From: Bacteroidia bacterium
Lineage (GTDB): Bacteria; Bacteroidota; Bacteroidia; AKYH767-A; OLB10
Direction: 5' to 3'
NCBI GenBank assembly: GCA_016788065.1
Contig: JAEUTI010000035.1
Span: forward strand, 1-40,147
Length of the DNA: 40,147 nucleotides
The number at the start of each line of letters is the position of its first letter. Position 1 is the stretch's first letter. The notes below the pieces were generated by a model. That model did no database searches, was not told the origin of the DNA, and worked only from the letters and a program-made list of their open reading frames with translations. A program made the translations under genes and the position numbers. Positions 33,501 through 40,147 of the stretch are shown in pieces.

Positions 33501-35734
33501 TTACTGGTAATGTATCCGCCGCAATCGTTTTCTAGATAATTAGTGTATGGTATGGAAGTAGAGCTAATCCCTGCATGTGTATACGCATGTTTATCAGATA
33601 CATCGGGGTAATCTGTGTGATTTGTATATTCGGTAACCTCATATCCATTATTTGAAGTTAATTTTGTTATGCGGGAATATATTAAATTATCAATGGGAAG
33701 AATTTTTGACATATTATTAGTTCTACTAAGAAAGAGTGCTCTGGAAGCAGCTTCGTTTAAACCAGTTGCTTGATTCTGATGTGAGTAAAACGGATCAGAG
33801 TTGAACAAGTAATCATGGTAATTCAAGATTTCATACATTTTCACTTTCTTTCCAATTTGTCCACTGGAATTTGTACTATTATATTCCGTGTATTGATATT
33901 CTAATATAATATCTTTCATAGAGTTGAGTCCATCGGAGGTTGTATTTTTTTTAATCCGGACGCCCCCATATAGTAAATTTGAATTTGTTTCAGTATCATA
34001 ATATTCATTTTGTTCATATTCAAACAATTTATAACCATTGTGTGGATAAATTATTTTATTCAATAAGTAAGTTGTTGAATAATTGAAGTTGGGTTCTCGA
34101 TTTGCTCCTGCAAATATCATATCTGTGCCATCCAAGAAAGGATATTCTGTTGCTTTCAATGTTACTTGTGAAATCAAATTATTGTTACTTGTTTCACCAT
34201 TAAAATACCCCCAATAATCTTGCATAGGAGACATTGGATCGGTTGGAAGATTATAAGTTTCTATATATTCAAACTTAGTTTCTAAAAATTTAGATGTATT
34301 TCCAGGAGCAAGATTTTTGATTCCATTTAATTTCAATCTGCCATTACCAAAGGTACTATAATCAAACTCTACTCCTTCGATTAGGGCATGATTGTAGTCA
34401 TATTTCAATACCTTTTCTAAAGCCAATTGGTTATCATTATATATAATTGTTGGTGAATAAATGAAATCTATTTTACTGTGATACTCATTTTTTCTTAGGA
34501 AATTAATGCTTTTTATAGATTTATGCTTATCAATTATAGATGTGCTATTCATGGATTTATACCTACTGGACCCAGAAAACATGTTTGAAGTCTCGTAGTC
34601 ATGAAAATTCCAAATAAAGCCTTGAACCAGATTAATTACGTCCTGTTTAATTTGATTGCCGTTATTTAATTGGACAATAAAATCGTTGGCATCATTGTAT
34701 TCAAAAACAATCTTTTCATCAAAAATTGATTCAATTGAGGTCAAGTACCATTTTGAAATATATTTTATTTCAGATATAGTCTCGTTTATATCAGGACCAC
34801 AAAGCGGTGTCGATACTCTGTTGGGATACCCAGTCTGAGATGTTAGCGACATTGTCTCCCAGAATTGATCATTATTTTCAAAAACAAATTTGGTTCCATC
34901 TGGTGCAATAATTTTCCACGCATCATTAGATCTAGAAGCAGGTAAGATTTTGAAATCATTATTTTGTAATAGGACTGGAGTTCCATATGGGTTAAATACA
35001 AATGAGCAAGAATAGTTTCCGGAACTAAAAGTAAAAATATCTGGTTCTGAATCAAATGTTCCATTGGCTACATTCCACAGGTAATGATGTTTCATTGAAT
35101 TGAAAACGGATGGTGTTATTGCTGAAGTTGGACCTGAATAGGTTTCGCTTTTAAATATTTCTACAAGCTCACCCATGGTCATATCATCAAGTTCTGATTC
35201 GGGAAATGTTGAAGTAACAGCTAACGAACAAGTCAAAGGAACTTGTTCCTCTTCTTTTTTGGCTTTGAAGAAATCATACTTGTCAAACCAACCATAAAGG
35301 TAATGTAAACTAACTGGATCAGCACCTTTTATCGTATCCCTTGGAAGTGAAGGACAATTGTAATAAAGGGTTAATGTAGTACAAACAGGTTCTACTGGAT
35401 TAAAAATTGTTTCATCAGGTACACCTCTAACTTGCCTTGTTATAGACCCACCAGCAAACAAATTGAACCCAAGTCCAACCATACTTGGAAGTTCACTGAC
35501 CAATACTCCTGAGCCACTGGTGTAAGCAAGTGTAACTTGTGTAGAAATTGTTTTTCCTCCAATTCCGATCAAGGGTAATGTAAAATTCATTGTGCCATTG
35601 CTTGGATCTCCACCAGAATTCCCATTTGAAAAGTTTCCCATAGGACGATCGAATATTGTTTCATCAGTTCCCTGTCCAATTAATAGTTGAAATTGAGAAA
35701 CAAAGAGCCAGAGTAAAAATATATATTTTTTCAT
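27539..35734 (-). CDS. Rhs/YD-repeat polymorphic toxin with signal peptide
   Basis: The 2731-residue product starts with a signal peptide (MKKYIFLLWLFVSQFQLLIG). Next comes the typical Bacteroidota Rhs head (FDRPMGNFSNGNSGGDPSNG, FTLPLIGIGG, VTLAYTSGSGVLVSELPSMV). Residues about 1045-1215 resemble a carbohydrate-binding-type beta-sandwich (GFEDPFKDGWDVS… FYVDDISL). From about 1310 a DUF6443-like segment (DGLGRPVQEVNKKLSP) leads into YD repeats. The EYFINDHLGNVRAV motif lies near 2111 and the Rhs core ends at LRQYDATIGRWNVQDP…GMGNNPVSQIDPNGG (about 2390-2432). Then follow a glycine-rich pre-toxin linker (GIIPYIGDLAKAGKYG, about 2595-2645) and an about 78-residue toxin domain holding FLGPGYKEIAPGVFRSTNEL and GPHFHFEF. 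The shell is expected to enclose the toxin. The entry route into a target is not known; no T6SS PAAR domain is present. Confidence 0.93.
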   Translation of the reverse strand: MKKYIFLLWLFVSQFQLLIGQGTDETIFDRPMGNFSNGNSGGDPSNGTMNFTLPLIGIGGKTISTQVTLAYTSGSGVLVSELPSMVGLGFNLFAGGSITRQVRGVPDETIFNPVEPVCTTLTLYYNCPSLPRDTIKGADPVSLHYLYGWFDKYDFFKAKKEEEQVPLTCSLAVTSTFPESELDDMTMGELVEIFKSETYSGPTSAITPSVFNSMKHHYLWNVANGTFDSEPDIFTFSSGNYSCSFVFNPYGTPVLLQNNDFKILPASRSNDAWKIIAPDGTKFVFENNDQFWETMSLTSQTGYPNRVSTPLCGPDINETISEIKYISKWYLTSIESIFDEKIVFEYNDANDFIVQLNNGNQIKQDVINLVQGFIWNFHDYETSNMFSGSSRYKSMNSTSIIDKHKSIKSINFLRKNEYHSKIDFIYSPTIIYNDNQLALEKVLKYDYNHALIEGVEFDYSTFGNGRLKLNGIKNLAPGNTSKFLETKFEYIETYNLPTDPMSPMQDYWGYFNGETSNNNLISQVTLKATEYPFLDGTDMIFAGANREPNFNYSTTYLLNKIIYPHNGYKLFEYEQNEYYDTETNSNLLYGGVRIKKNTTSDGLNSMKDIILEYQYTEYNSTNSSGQIGKKVKMYEILNYHDYLFNSDPFYSHQNQATGLNEAASRALFLSRTNNMSKILPIDNLIYSRITKLTSNNGYEVTEYTNHTDYPDVSDKHAYTHAGISSTSIPYTNYLENDCGGYITSNSHKRGLLIKHSIFNESNEIVKETNYEYEFVEGTEEVVAGVSKNASNFFLSYPNSTIYNQIVSYPKNLAFFSAVTNMHFNEYYTHSNQWYYLKIESAKDYTVGTSDFIQTNIEITKNRPSQIFETKTINSDSKEYITRNYYPDNLEFLTSGTNSNEVTSLKILNDFHVISYPIEVLKICKIGSTEYVTNSTLTTFDLFNGKPLKHKSYALKTSIGLDDYELAEVVDDAGINILNIDVRMELVGTNEAYDLYGNVVRSRPNHGTSSSIIYGHNNTLPVAVFNNASVGYDPDFAEDFSMDGKDCSYTGFEDPFKDGWDVSIGNYVDNESHSGTKSAEVSSLFGGPNMYKYFWPESLNRKFILTCWVKTTDALIPEGGKIVLEAVKLDKSSFNSCYIVKTKDSILFENTNGNWVKYSVIIDGNEILGYTGSGCIGSPVPITEFGLLAYVANEDPSVSFYVDDISLIPTDAEFKYFIYDPVFKTQQYAYDSNGEISQTSSLDEFGRIQWITDKFGFARTYIEYTYADMAVSGDMSSIKTYSIRTKHTKTGFLDSLNNNLLSDEDFLLRTAYLDGLGRPVQEVNKKLSPEIGSTTYDMVNFIEYDNLGRSPLSYLPYTDNSSDGSFKEDVIDKQETFYSSASMVSHDDFPFAETIFDTSPLNRVIENGSPGEDWQISNQHTTKQYNSQNAANSILFWEYDELASGASATSQYPEASLFKSTTTDEDNKAIITFTDKVGRLICLQTVIEAVENEDGKIITSDFTEGGPVDHEERTTQILSTYYVYNDLNQLVYTIPPIAVLEMDGTYSFDESDDIFEKYMFSSKYDNKGRTYKSKQPGIGWEEYVYDQLNRIVLTRTPKQSSDDTWNFVKYDGLGRSVISGLYTSTNTREELQDIANTWSGQNWEKRNDGTGHIHGYTNNAFPELVEDYHTVLIVNYFDNYEFNYSGREFVEFNNQQAISSVRGLQTGSKVKILNGVSGDYLLSVQFYDQYYRPIQSHTQHHLDGWDIVSLKYDFNNQLISQVRIHEKVGVDKPLMVSTRFDYDHAGRVLNEYNSVGFGSLPPEKLVCNYEYNLLGQVIRKNLDYKPADDDFLQHIDYRYNIRGWLTSINNAELTNDGDKNLDEMDVFGEEIYYNNTTALTIDNTQTDPFVTINNYNGNITAVRWKTKHQTISSNDQHENLYAFRYDGLNQMTAAYFAKSNLGIPGLFENNFHDYDELVSYDMSGNIVTLNRKSQGSLMDELNYNYDGNKAESITDNITSSVGNGFFDGNTTGSDYIYDLNGSVTEDLNKGLTFGYNHLNLVTQVSNGTDDANYLYDALGRKLRIVYPDATVHHYVSGIEYKDSDISIVYNEHGRVIPNLDQDPCASDFKYEYFINDHLGNVRAVITRDFNAPEHHYVATLENANLTAEDAMFSNVSSTQASSLSALAAATSSTYSAKLNPAGEPIGPAKALFVQKGDRVSINVKSYFQTFTGTNSPRDVDDILDQLANFFIINGSVAPPGLETSFAASTFTSNSIVESFLDDYITSQSSTTVIAFLGYLTIDKDFNLIETSSGIIPVTTANSIENMAIEDILIPEDGFIYIFVQNESPLDVYFDNLHITHKKSNVLEINEYYPYGLKNLSMSQASLSFDPVNSLSYQSKEQQDFLGLNTFDFGLRQYDATIGRWNVQDPYMQFFNAYIGMGNNPVSQIDPNGGISFTTQGNPKSVSEMLNSPEYAQKPSKGGGGFYDGLYLSGSQLGMVIGNDNLMGNTDYDNSYFGVSFNTYYQSYGPDGKALVMTSSLATAITSWFSSYGLDIMTWKDNNNSLYLTKDKDGNPVPHYAIYDKKVSSEIPIYSNWNGEYRSPSTRSESSLLDDLQTALDVVGIADPTGLADATNALIYTGRGQLGNASISAMGIIPYIGDLAKAGKYGAKTLQLTTKARTAERGLEIGERFLGPGYKEIAPGVFRSTNELKQFRMTDSDILGKKGKIGPHFHFEFLDDYGNYLKNYHMPIK

Positions 35735-35775
35735 AAACCTAAAGTTTTAAATGTCTAATTAATGAATAGTGTGAT

Positions 35776-37224
35776 TTACCATTCCCAACCAAACCCGAAT
35801 TTAATTAAGTTTGAATAATGAGATTTATTACTATTTATAAAGTCATATGTTAAGGTAGTAATAGCTGCAGATTTATTGTTAAATGGATTTCTTAATTTCA
35901 AGCCTATTAGTCCAGTATCAAACAATTTATTTTTGTAGGTGCTATTCCCCATTTTATCAGGTTGTTTATTCGTAATACCTAATTCCTCATAATTTGTGTT
36001 GCCTTCTATTGCAAAATACAACCATATTGTTTGCAGCAAAAGATGTTCACTATACAATTTTATGCTTAGTGTATTCATTTTTTCTATCTGTTCACTTCTT
36101 TTGGATGAACTATAGATTGGGCTTGAAACTGAAAGCCCTGAAATTACATTTTTTGCAACCATATAGCCTACGCCAAGTTGTAGTTCAAATGAAGTTGGCA
36201 CAAGGTTCACGTGATTCCCTGGATTAATGATACATGTATATTTGAGGCGATCAGAAAATCGGAGATGTTTAAGCGGATTTATTTTAAATTTTGGTACATC
36301 AGCAAAAGTGAATTTTGTTGCAAATTGATGCTTTGAATATTTTTTTAGAAAACCTGATTTGAAACTTCCGATACTATCAGTCAGTGTAGAATAATCCAGC
36401 TGTACTAAATCTGGAAAATTCGATTGAATAAGATTTTTCGTTTCTTCAATGTCCTGCATTCCTTTCAAGACTTTATTTGATTGCAATTTGTCAGTTTTTC
36501 CCAAAAGCCGATCATTAATTGGCAGCCCATTCATTTTTTGTTTTAATGTTTCAGAGAGTAAATGTTCTGCTTCGAATTTAGAATTAGCAGCTGAGAATAA
36601 CTCTTCATTGTATTCCGTTTTCTTTTTAAAATAATAATTGGCTTTATCAAAACGGATCAAATCCTTTTCGTATTCTGGAATACCCTTTAGTTGATTGTTT
36701 AATCTGACTTTTCTATTTCTGAGGTAGTCCTGCAGGTAGTTGGTCTGGTCTTTAGAATCATATATTTGGTTTTCTGTATTAGATAGTGTCTCATTAAGCT
36801 TCACTTTGCTATTTATTGATGTATTTAAAGAATCAAAAAATTCGCTTGAGTAATTGTCATTATGCCTTGTTGCATTTTTCCCTTTAATTGTTGGTAAGGT
36901 TCTGCTGTGATAAAGTGGATTTGCATGGTAACTAAATAGCTGATCTGCCAATTGAGGGTTTGTACGACAGAGTTTTCTATTTAGTTTTTCCTCTTGTCTG
37001 ATAAATTTTTCAAGGTACTTGGCAATAGCCTTGTCCTGACGTTTTTTTAGTTTATTAGCATTGTTATTTAATTGTCTAATTGCCTTTTTGTAATTTGTAT
37101 CAATACTTTGATGTGACTTATTCTGCTGAGCAAATGCATAATTTGGCAGGTTGAATAATATTATGATTAGTAGCCAATAAATTAAACACCTTCCTGTTTG
37201 CCAGTAAACTTGAGAAGTTTTCAT
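35776..37224 (-). CDS. Coiled-coil plus probable outer-membrane beta-barrel protein, Rhs-operon partner
   Basis: I do not recognise a family. The 482-residue product has a signal peptide ending near YAFAQ. Residues about 35-290 are highly charged and helical with heptad-like stretches (KKAIRQLNNNANKLKKRQDK, YLEKFIRQEEKLNRKL, FFDSLNTSINSKVKLNETLS), so a long coiled coil is likely. Residues about 305-482 alternate polar and hydrophobic residues in strands (FELQLGVGYMVAKNVISGL, TLSIKLYSEHLLLQTIWLYF, TGLIGLKLRNPF) and end in KFGFGWEW. A terminal aromatic after alternating strands is the mark of an outer-membrane beta-barrel. It is not a PorP/SprF type. It lies 41 bp upstream of the Rhs gene and 33 bp downstream of the giant SprB-like gene, hence in one operon. 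It may anchor or export one of them. Confidence 0.72.
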   Translation of the reverse strand: MKTSQVYWQTGRCLIYWLLIIILFNLPNYAFAQQNKSHQSIDTNYKKAIRQLNNNANKLKKRQDKAIAKYLEKFIRQEEKLNRKLCRTNPQLADQLFSYHANPLYHSRTLPTIKGKNATRHNDNYSSEFFDSLNTSINSKVKLNETLSNTENQIYDSKDQTNYLQDYLRNRKVRLNNQLKGIPEYEKDLIRFDKANYYFKKKTEYNEELFSAANSKFEAEHLLSETLKQKMNGLPINDRLLGKTDKLQSNKVLKGMQDIEETKNLIQSNFPDLVQLDYSTLTDSIGSFKSGFLKKYSKHQFATKFTFADVPKFKINPLKHLRFSDRLKYTCIINPGNHVNLVPTSFELQLGVGYMVAKNVISGLSVSSPIYSSSKRSEQIEKMNTLSIKLYSEHLLLQTIWLYFAIEGNTNYEELGITNKQPDKMGNSTYKNKLFDTGLIGLKLRNPFNNKSAAITTLTYDFINSNKSHYSNLIKFGFGWEW

Positions 37225-37257
37225 GATTTTTATATTTGAGGTGAACCCATCCGTTAT

Positions 37258-40147
37258 TTAATTTTCTACACTAGTTTCCAAGCTTACTTCCGGAACAGTG
37301 ACAGTCAGAGTAGTATTACATCCCATATCGTCTTGAATTGTGATAGTATGACTACCTGTAGCTAATGAACTCCAACTATTGGTTGAATTTAATCCTGAAG
37401 AATTCAAATTATACTGATAAATGCCTGATCCCCCACGGGCATTTACGCTGATTGATGCATCCGGCTCTCCGTGGCAAATAGGAGGAATTACTATGGCACT
37501 TCCATAAATTTTGGAAACCACAGTTTTAAATGTGGCAAATACGGAATTATCAATATTTCGTATTAGAAAAGTTTTTGAATTGTCGGGTGGTTCTCGTAAA
37601 GTGAATTTTCCAGTCGAAGTTGTGTCTATATCAATTCCATTAAAGGAAAGTATATAATCAGTGCTTGGAGCAGAACTTGATATTTCAATTTCGAGAGTGT
37701 CTAGGCTTCCAGAACAATAGGAGATTCCGTTATTTTCTAACAATGAATCATTTATTGGAAGCACCTCTAAAATTATTTGTGATTCTAAAATGCAACCATT
37801 ATTGAGTAAACCTTCAGCTTTAATAGTGTCTCCATTGCTGAAATCTGATATTTGAATTGAATTGTTTCCTTTACTTTGAAGTTTAATATTGTTTTTATAA
37901 AATTTAACTAATGCAAAGGTGTCTGGAATCAATGCTAAATGAAGAGGTTGAGACTCATAAATAAGACCTTCATTATTTGTTATTTGCAGTTCAGAACTAA
38001 CAGAGTTTAATGAGAAAATTTCTATACTATCATTAAGTGTACAACCAAGGGAATCAATTATATCTAGATAATACATTTGTGGTGATAAATTGTTTACAAA
38101 ACAAGTATCACTCCCTGTGTGACTCCAATCAAATTGGTATGGTTTCGAACCGCCGGACACAAATGCCATTATTGAGCCGCTATTTTGACCACTACATCCA
38201 GAAGAGGAAGCTTGAAATATATTTTTAATTTCACCGGGTTGAGAAAGTACTATATCGATTATTTTTTCACAATTATTCGTGTCCACCAAATAAAGTTGAT
38301 ACAATCCGGATGTTAAATTTAACATTGAGTCAGTGCTTACCGAATCTGGCAACCACAAATGTGACATAAATCCAGAATCTATTTCTTGAGCAAAATGCAG
38401 CCACCCGTCATTCCATCCATTACATGTTGGTTTTTTGAAATCATACTCAACTACCAAAGGATTTAAAATTGATATTTGAATGGAATCTATTGCTTCACAG
38501 CCCATTGAATCAGAAATGGATAATATGTATTTTATAGTGGCAGTTGGGGAGGCAGTTGGGTTTGATAACAAACTATCTGATAATTGGTATGATGTATTCC
38601 AGGAGTAGTTAATAGGTTCAGTTCCATTTGTGACACTTGGTGTACCACCGATTTCGATACTGCTTCCATAGCACAAATTTGTGTCACTACCAGCATTAGC
38701 TTCCAGCTGACATGCTGTATAACCAATTGTAAAATAACTATAACTTAAGATTGTGCTTGCATTTGGTATGCTTCCTGAATTTATTGTCCCTGAGATTCCG
38801 CCATTTCCAATGTTGTTCCACTTACTTGCATGCCAATTTAAAACCACACTATTTGCAGAATCTACTATTCCACAATTGCTTGAATTATAATGTAATTTTA
38901 TATTAACAGTTGAGCTGCCATTTGTCCTGCCCAAACTCCAATACTTGCAGTTATCTATAAAAAATAAGGTCGTATCATCAAAACTTCCTAGAGATTGTTC
39001 TGAGCTGAAATATTCCGCTAAAAATGCATCTGAACTATTAGTGGGTGAAGTTATTTCTAATGCCCTGTAATTGCCACTTTTTCCGATTGGAAAGACAAAT
39101 GAACTATTCCCTATTTTCTTTACCGGTCCACTCACACAACTGCTATTCGAAGCACCATTTGCTGTCGAGCCGTGCTTCATGGTCAGTAGGTTGGTACTCG
39201 TGGTGATTAAATTCCCTTGTATGAATATCAATGAGTCATCAACACTCAAAGTGGTGTTAGCTGTGACCGTTCCTGATGCTTTGTTAATCGCCAGTTTTTT
39301 AAACAGGTAGTTGTAGCTGCCATTTAAGGTTTGATTGTTGGTTCCTGTAAAAGTAACTTTTCCGGTGCTTGTGTTAAAGACTACCTTATTGCTGGTGATT
39401 GTGATATTTCCGCTAAAACCATTGTCACCGACATAAGCAACTTGCATATCTTGTCCACCCGATGAACTGAATGTTGCATCAGCCAGATAGGTATCCGGAG
39501 CAGTGGATGCGAGGCGAATTCTACCAACACTTCCGGCATTGTCCCAAGTTACATTTCCTGCATAGACATTCGATCCGTAGCTGTGGAAATTTGTTGCAGA
39601 ACCAGTTCTATTGAATGTTGTATTGCCATTGTAAGTACTGGTTTTTGTAAGTATTCCAGGTGCATTGATAGTTAAGTTCCCATTAAAAACACAACCTTCT
39701 AATGACATCACTCCGGTGCCAGACAAAGTCAGAGTTTGAGCAGTGCTACCTAATTGTATAAATTTGGTAAGAGTCAGATAACTGCTACTGAAAGTGCCAA
39801 CTGAAATTGTTTTCCCACTTGCAAGTATACTTACTCCTCCGCTTGCACCGAATTCAACACCTCCGGAGCTTGCATTGACGGTGACATGATTATTGAAGTA
39901 GCTAGTATCGGTTGCAGCCAGTCTTATTTCTTTGCTGGAATAATTATACAAAATTACCGGACCATCATAGATGTCTTCACCACTTGAACCCATATTGAAA
40001 TAGACTGCTCCATTATTGGTAATTGTTAAACTATCTTCAAAATGATTCCCATAGGTACTGCTAGATGTTGCAGCTCCTGTAGAAGTCAAAAAAACCGGCT
40101 TCTTGTAAACACCTGAATTCATGTGAAAGTACCCGCACGTAGCTTCG
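37258..40147 (-). CDS. Giant SprB-repeat/PKD surface protein, 5' end beyond window
   Basis: The frame stays open to the right edge. An internal ATG 28 bases from the edge exists, but codons upstream of it are also open (…EATCGYFH), and there is no signal peptide, so the true start is outside. Residues of the visible part up to about 400 are beta-solenoid-like repeats rich in Ser, Thr, Gly and Asn (TFTGTNNQTLNGSYNYLFKK, ISVGTFSSSYLTLTKFIQLG). Then come PKD-like (ANAGSDTNLCYGSSIEIGG…) and SprB-type repeats (PTCNGWNDGWLHFA, SGCSGQNSGSIMAFVSGGS, PICHGEPDASISVNARGGSG, ending DDMGCNTTLTVTVPE). SprB is the gliding adhesin of Flavobacterium. The protein ends soon after the last repeat and shows no T9SS domain, unlike most relatives. 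It heads the Rhs operon within this window. Confidence 0.85.
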   Translation of the reverse strand, partial: EATCGYFHMNSGVYKKPVFLTSTGAATSSSTYGNHFEDSLTITNNGAVYFNMGSSGEDIYDGPVILYNYSSKEIRLAATDTSYFNNHVTVNASSGGVEFGASGGVSILASGKTISVGTFSSSYLTLTKFIQLGSTAQTLTLSGTGVMSLEGCVFNGNLTINAPGILTKTSTYNGNTTFNRTGSATNFHSYGSNVYAGNVTWDNAGSVGRIRLASTAPDTYLADATFSSSGGQDMQVAYVGDNGFSGNITITSNKVVFNTSTGKVTFTGTNNQTLNGSYNYLFKKLAINKASGTVTANTTLSVDDSLIFIQGNLITTSTNLLTMKHGSTANGASNSSCVSGPVKKIGNSSFVFPIGKSGNYRALEITSPTNSSDAFLAEYFSSEQSLGSFDDTTLFFIDNCKYWSLGRTNGSSTVNIKLHYNSSNCGIVDSANSVVLNWHASKWNNIGNGGISGTINSGSIPNASTILSYSYFTIGYTACQLEANAGSDTNLCYGSSIEIGGTPSVTNGTEPINYSWNTSYQLSDSLLSNPTASPTATIKYILSISDSMGCEAIDSIQISILNPLVVEYDFKKPTCNGWNDGWLHFAQEIDSGFMSHLWLPDSVSTDSMLNLTSGLYQLYLVDTNNCEKIIDIVLSQPGEIKNIFQASSSGCSGQNSGSIMAFVSGGSKPYQFDWSHTGSDTCFVNNLSPQMYYLDIIDSLGCTLNDSIEIFSLNSVSSELQITNNEGLIYESQPLHLALIPDTFALVKFYKNNIKLQSKGNNSIQISDFSNGDTIKAEGLLNNGCILESQIILEVLPINDSLLENNGISYCSGSLDTLEIEISSSAPSTDYILSFNGIDIDTTSTGKFTLREPPDNSKTFLIRNIDNSVFATFKTVVSKIYGSAIVIPPICHGEPDASISVNARGGSGIYQYNLNSSGLNSTNSWSSLATGSHTITIQDDMGCNTTLTVTVPEVSLETSVEN

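Noticed and set aside
35776..37224. PorP/SprF-family partner of SprB
   Set aside because: The N-terminal PorP/SprF pattern is missing and a long coiled coil replaces it, so only the idea of a barrel is kept.

Overview
The window is AT-rich bacterial DNA, most likely from the phylum Bacteroidota. Evidence for this: several large exported proteins end in type IX secretion (T9SS) C-terminal sorting domains; one gene has a textbook Bacteroidota promoter (TTTG, 18 bases, TATTTTTG); there is a Bacteroidota-type Rhs protein with a cleavable signal peptide; and SprB-like repeats are present. Almost all genes are on the minus strand. Only the beta-propeller gene at 13258 and the RadC-like gene at 26499 are on the plus strand. 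The genus cannot be set from the sequence alone.

Region 1 (1-18.7 kb) is an accessory region of exported and orphan genes with long intergenic spaces. It holds four intact or edge-cut T9SS-type proteins made of photosynthesis-factor/sortilin-like or SBBP beta-propeller repeats, plus one small cargo protein with the same sorting domain. It also holds a decapitated SBBP/T9SS fragment fused head-on to the stop codon of a VIT-family iron/manganese transporter gene, two paralogous small exported proteins, several lipoproteins, and two small cytoplasmic orphans. Imperfect palindromic or related repeats lie directly 3' of many of these genes (three elements with a shared core, one other palindromic element, and a second two-copy family). 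The layout, one gene then one repeat, resembles an integron-like cassette array.

Region 2 (18.7-21.2 kb) holds a decayed tyrosine recombinase (five in-frame stops, a frameshift, and loss of the catalytic Arg of the HxLRH box). Next come a four-helix-bundle (23S intervening-sequence-type) protein gene and about six tandem copies of a 190-bp repeat. Two alternating subtypes of that repeat form a higher-order pattern, and each copy carries a large inverted repeat. A stray piece of the repeat lies on the other side of the four-helix-bundle gene.

Region 3 (21.2-25.6 kb) is core genome with higher G+C: a TPR lipoprotein, recA with a strong terminator, and a TMTC-like multi-membrane-spanning glycosyltransferase with TPR repeats.

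Region 4 (25.8-27.0 kb) has a small XRE-type regulator divergent from a RadC/JAB-domain gene. The space between them contains two identical 16-bp palindromes nested inside a perfect 23-bp inverted repeat, whose right arm covers the RadC-like start codon.

Region 5 (27.3-40.1 kb) is one long minus-strand operon-like run closed by a perfect hairpin terminator: a giant secreted SprB-repeat protein (its start lies beyond the window), an unrecognised coiled-coil plus probable beta-barrel protein, a 2731-residue Rhs toxin with a pre-toxin linker and a short C-terminal toxin domain, and a 77-residue probable immunity protein one base after the toxin gene. This is the best candidate for an under-described system: an Rhs toxin that enters the Sec pathway and is encoded with its own surface protein and an outer-membrane candidate.
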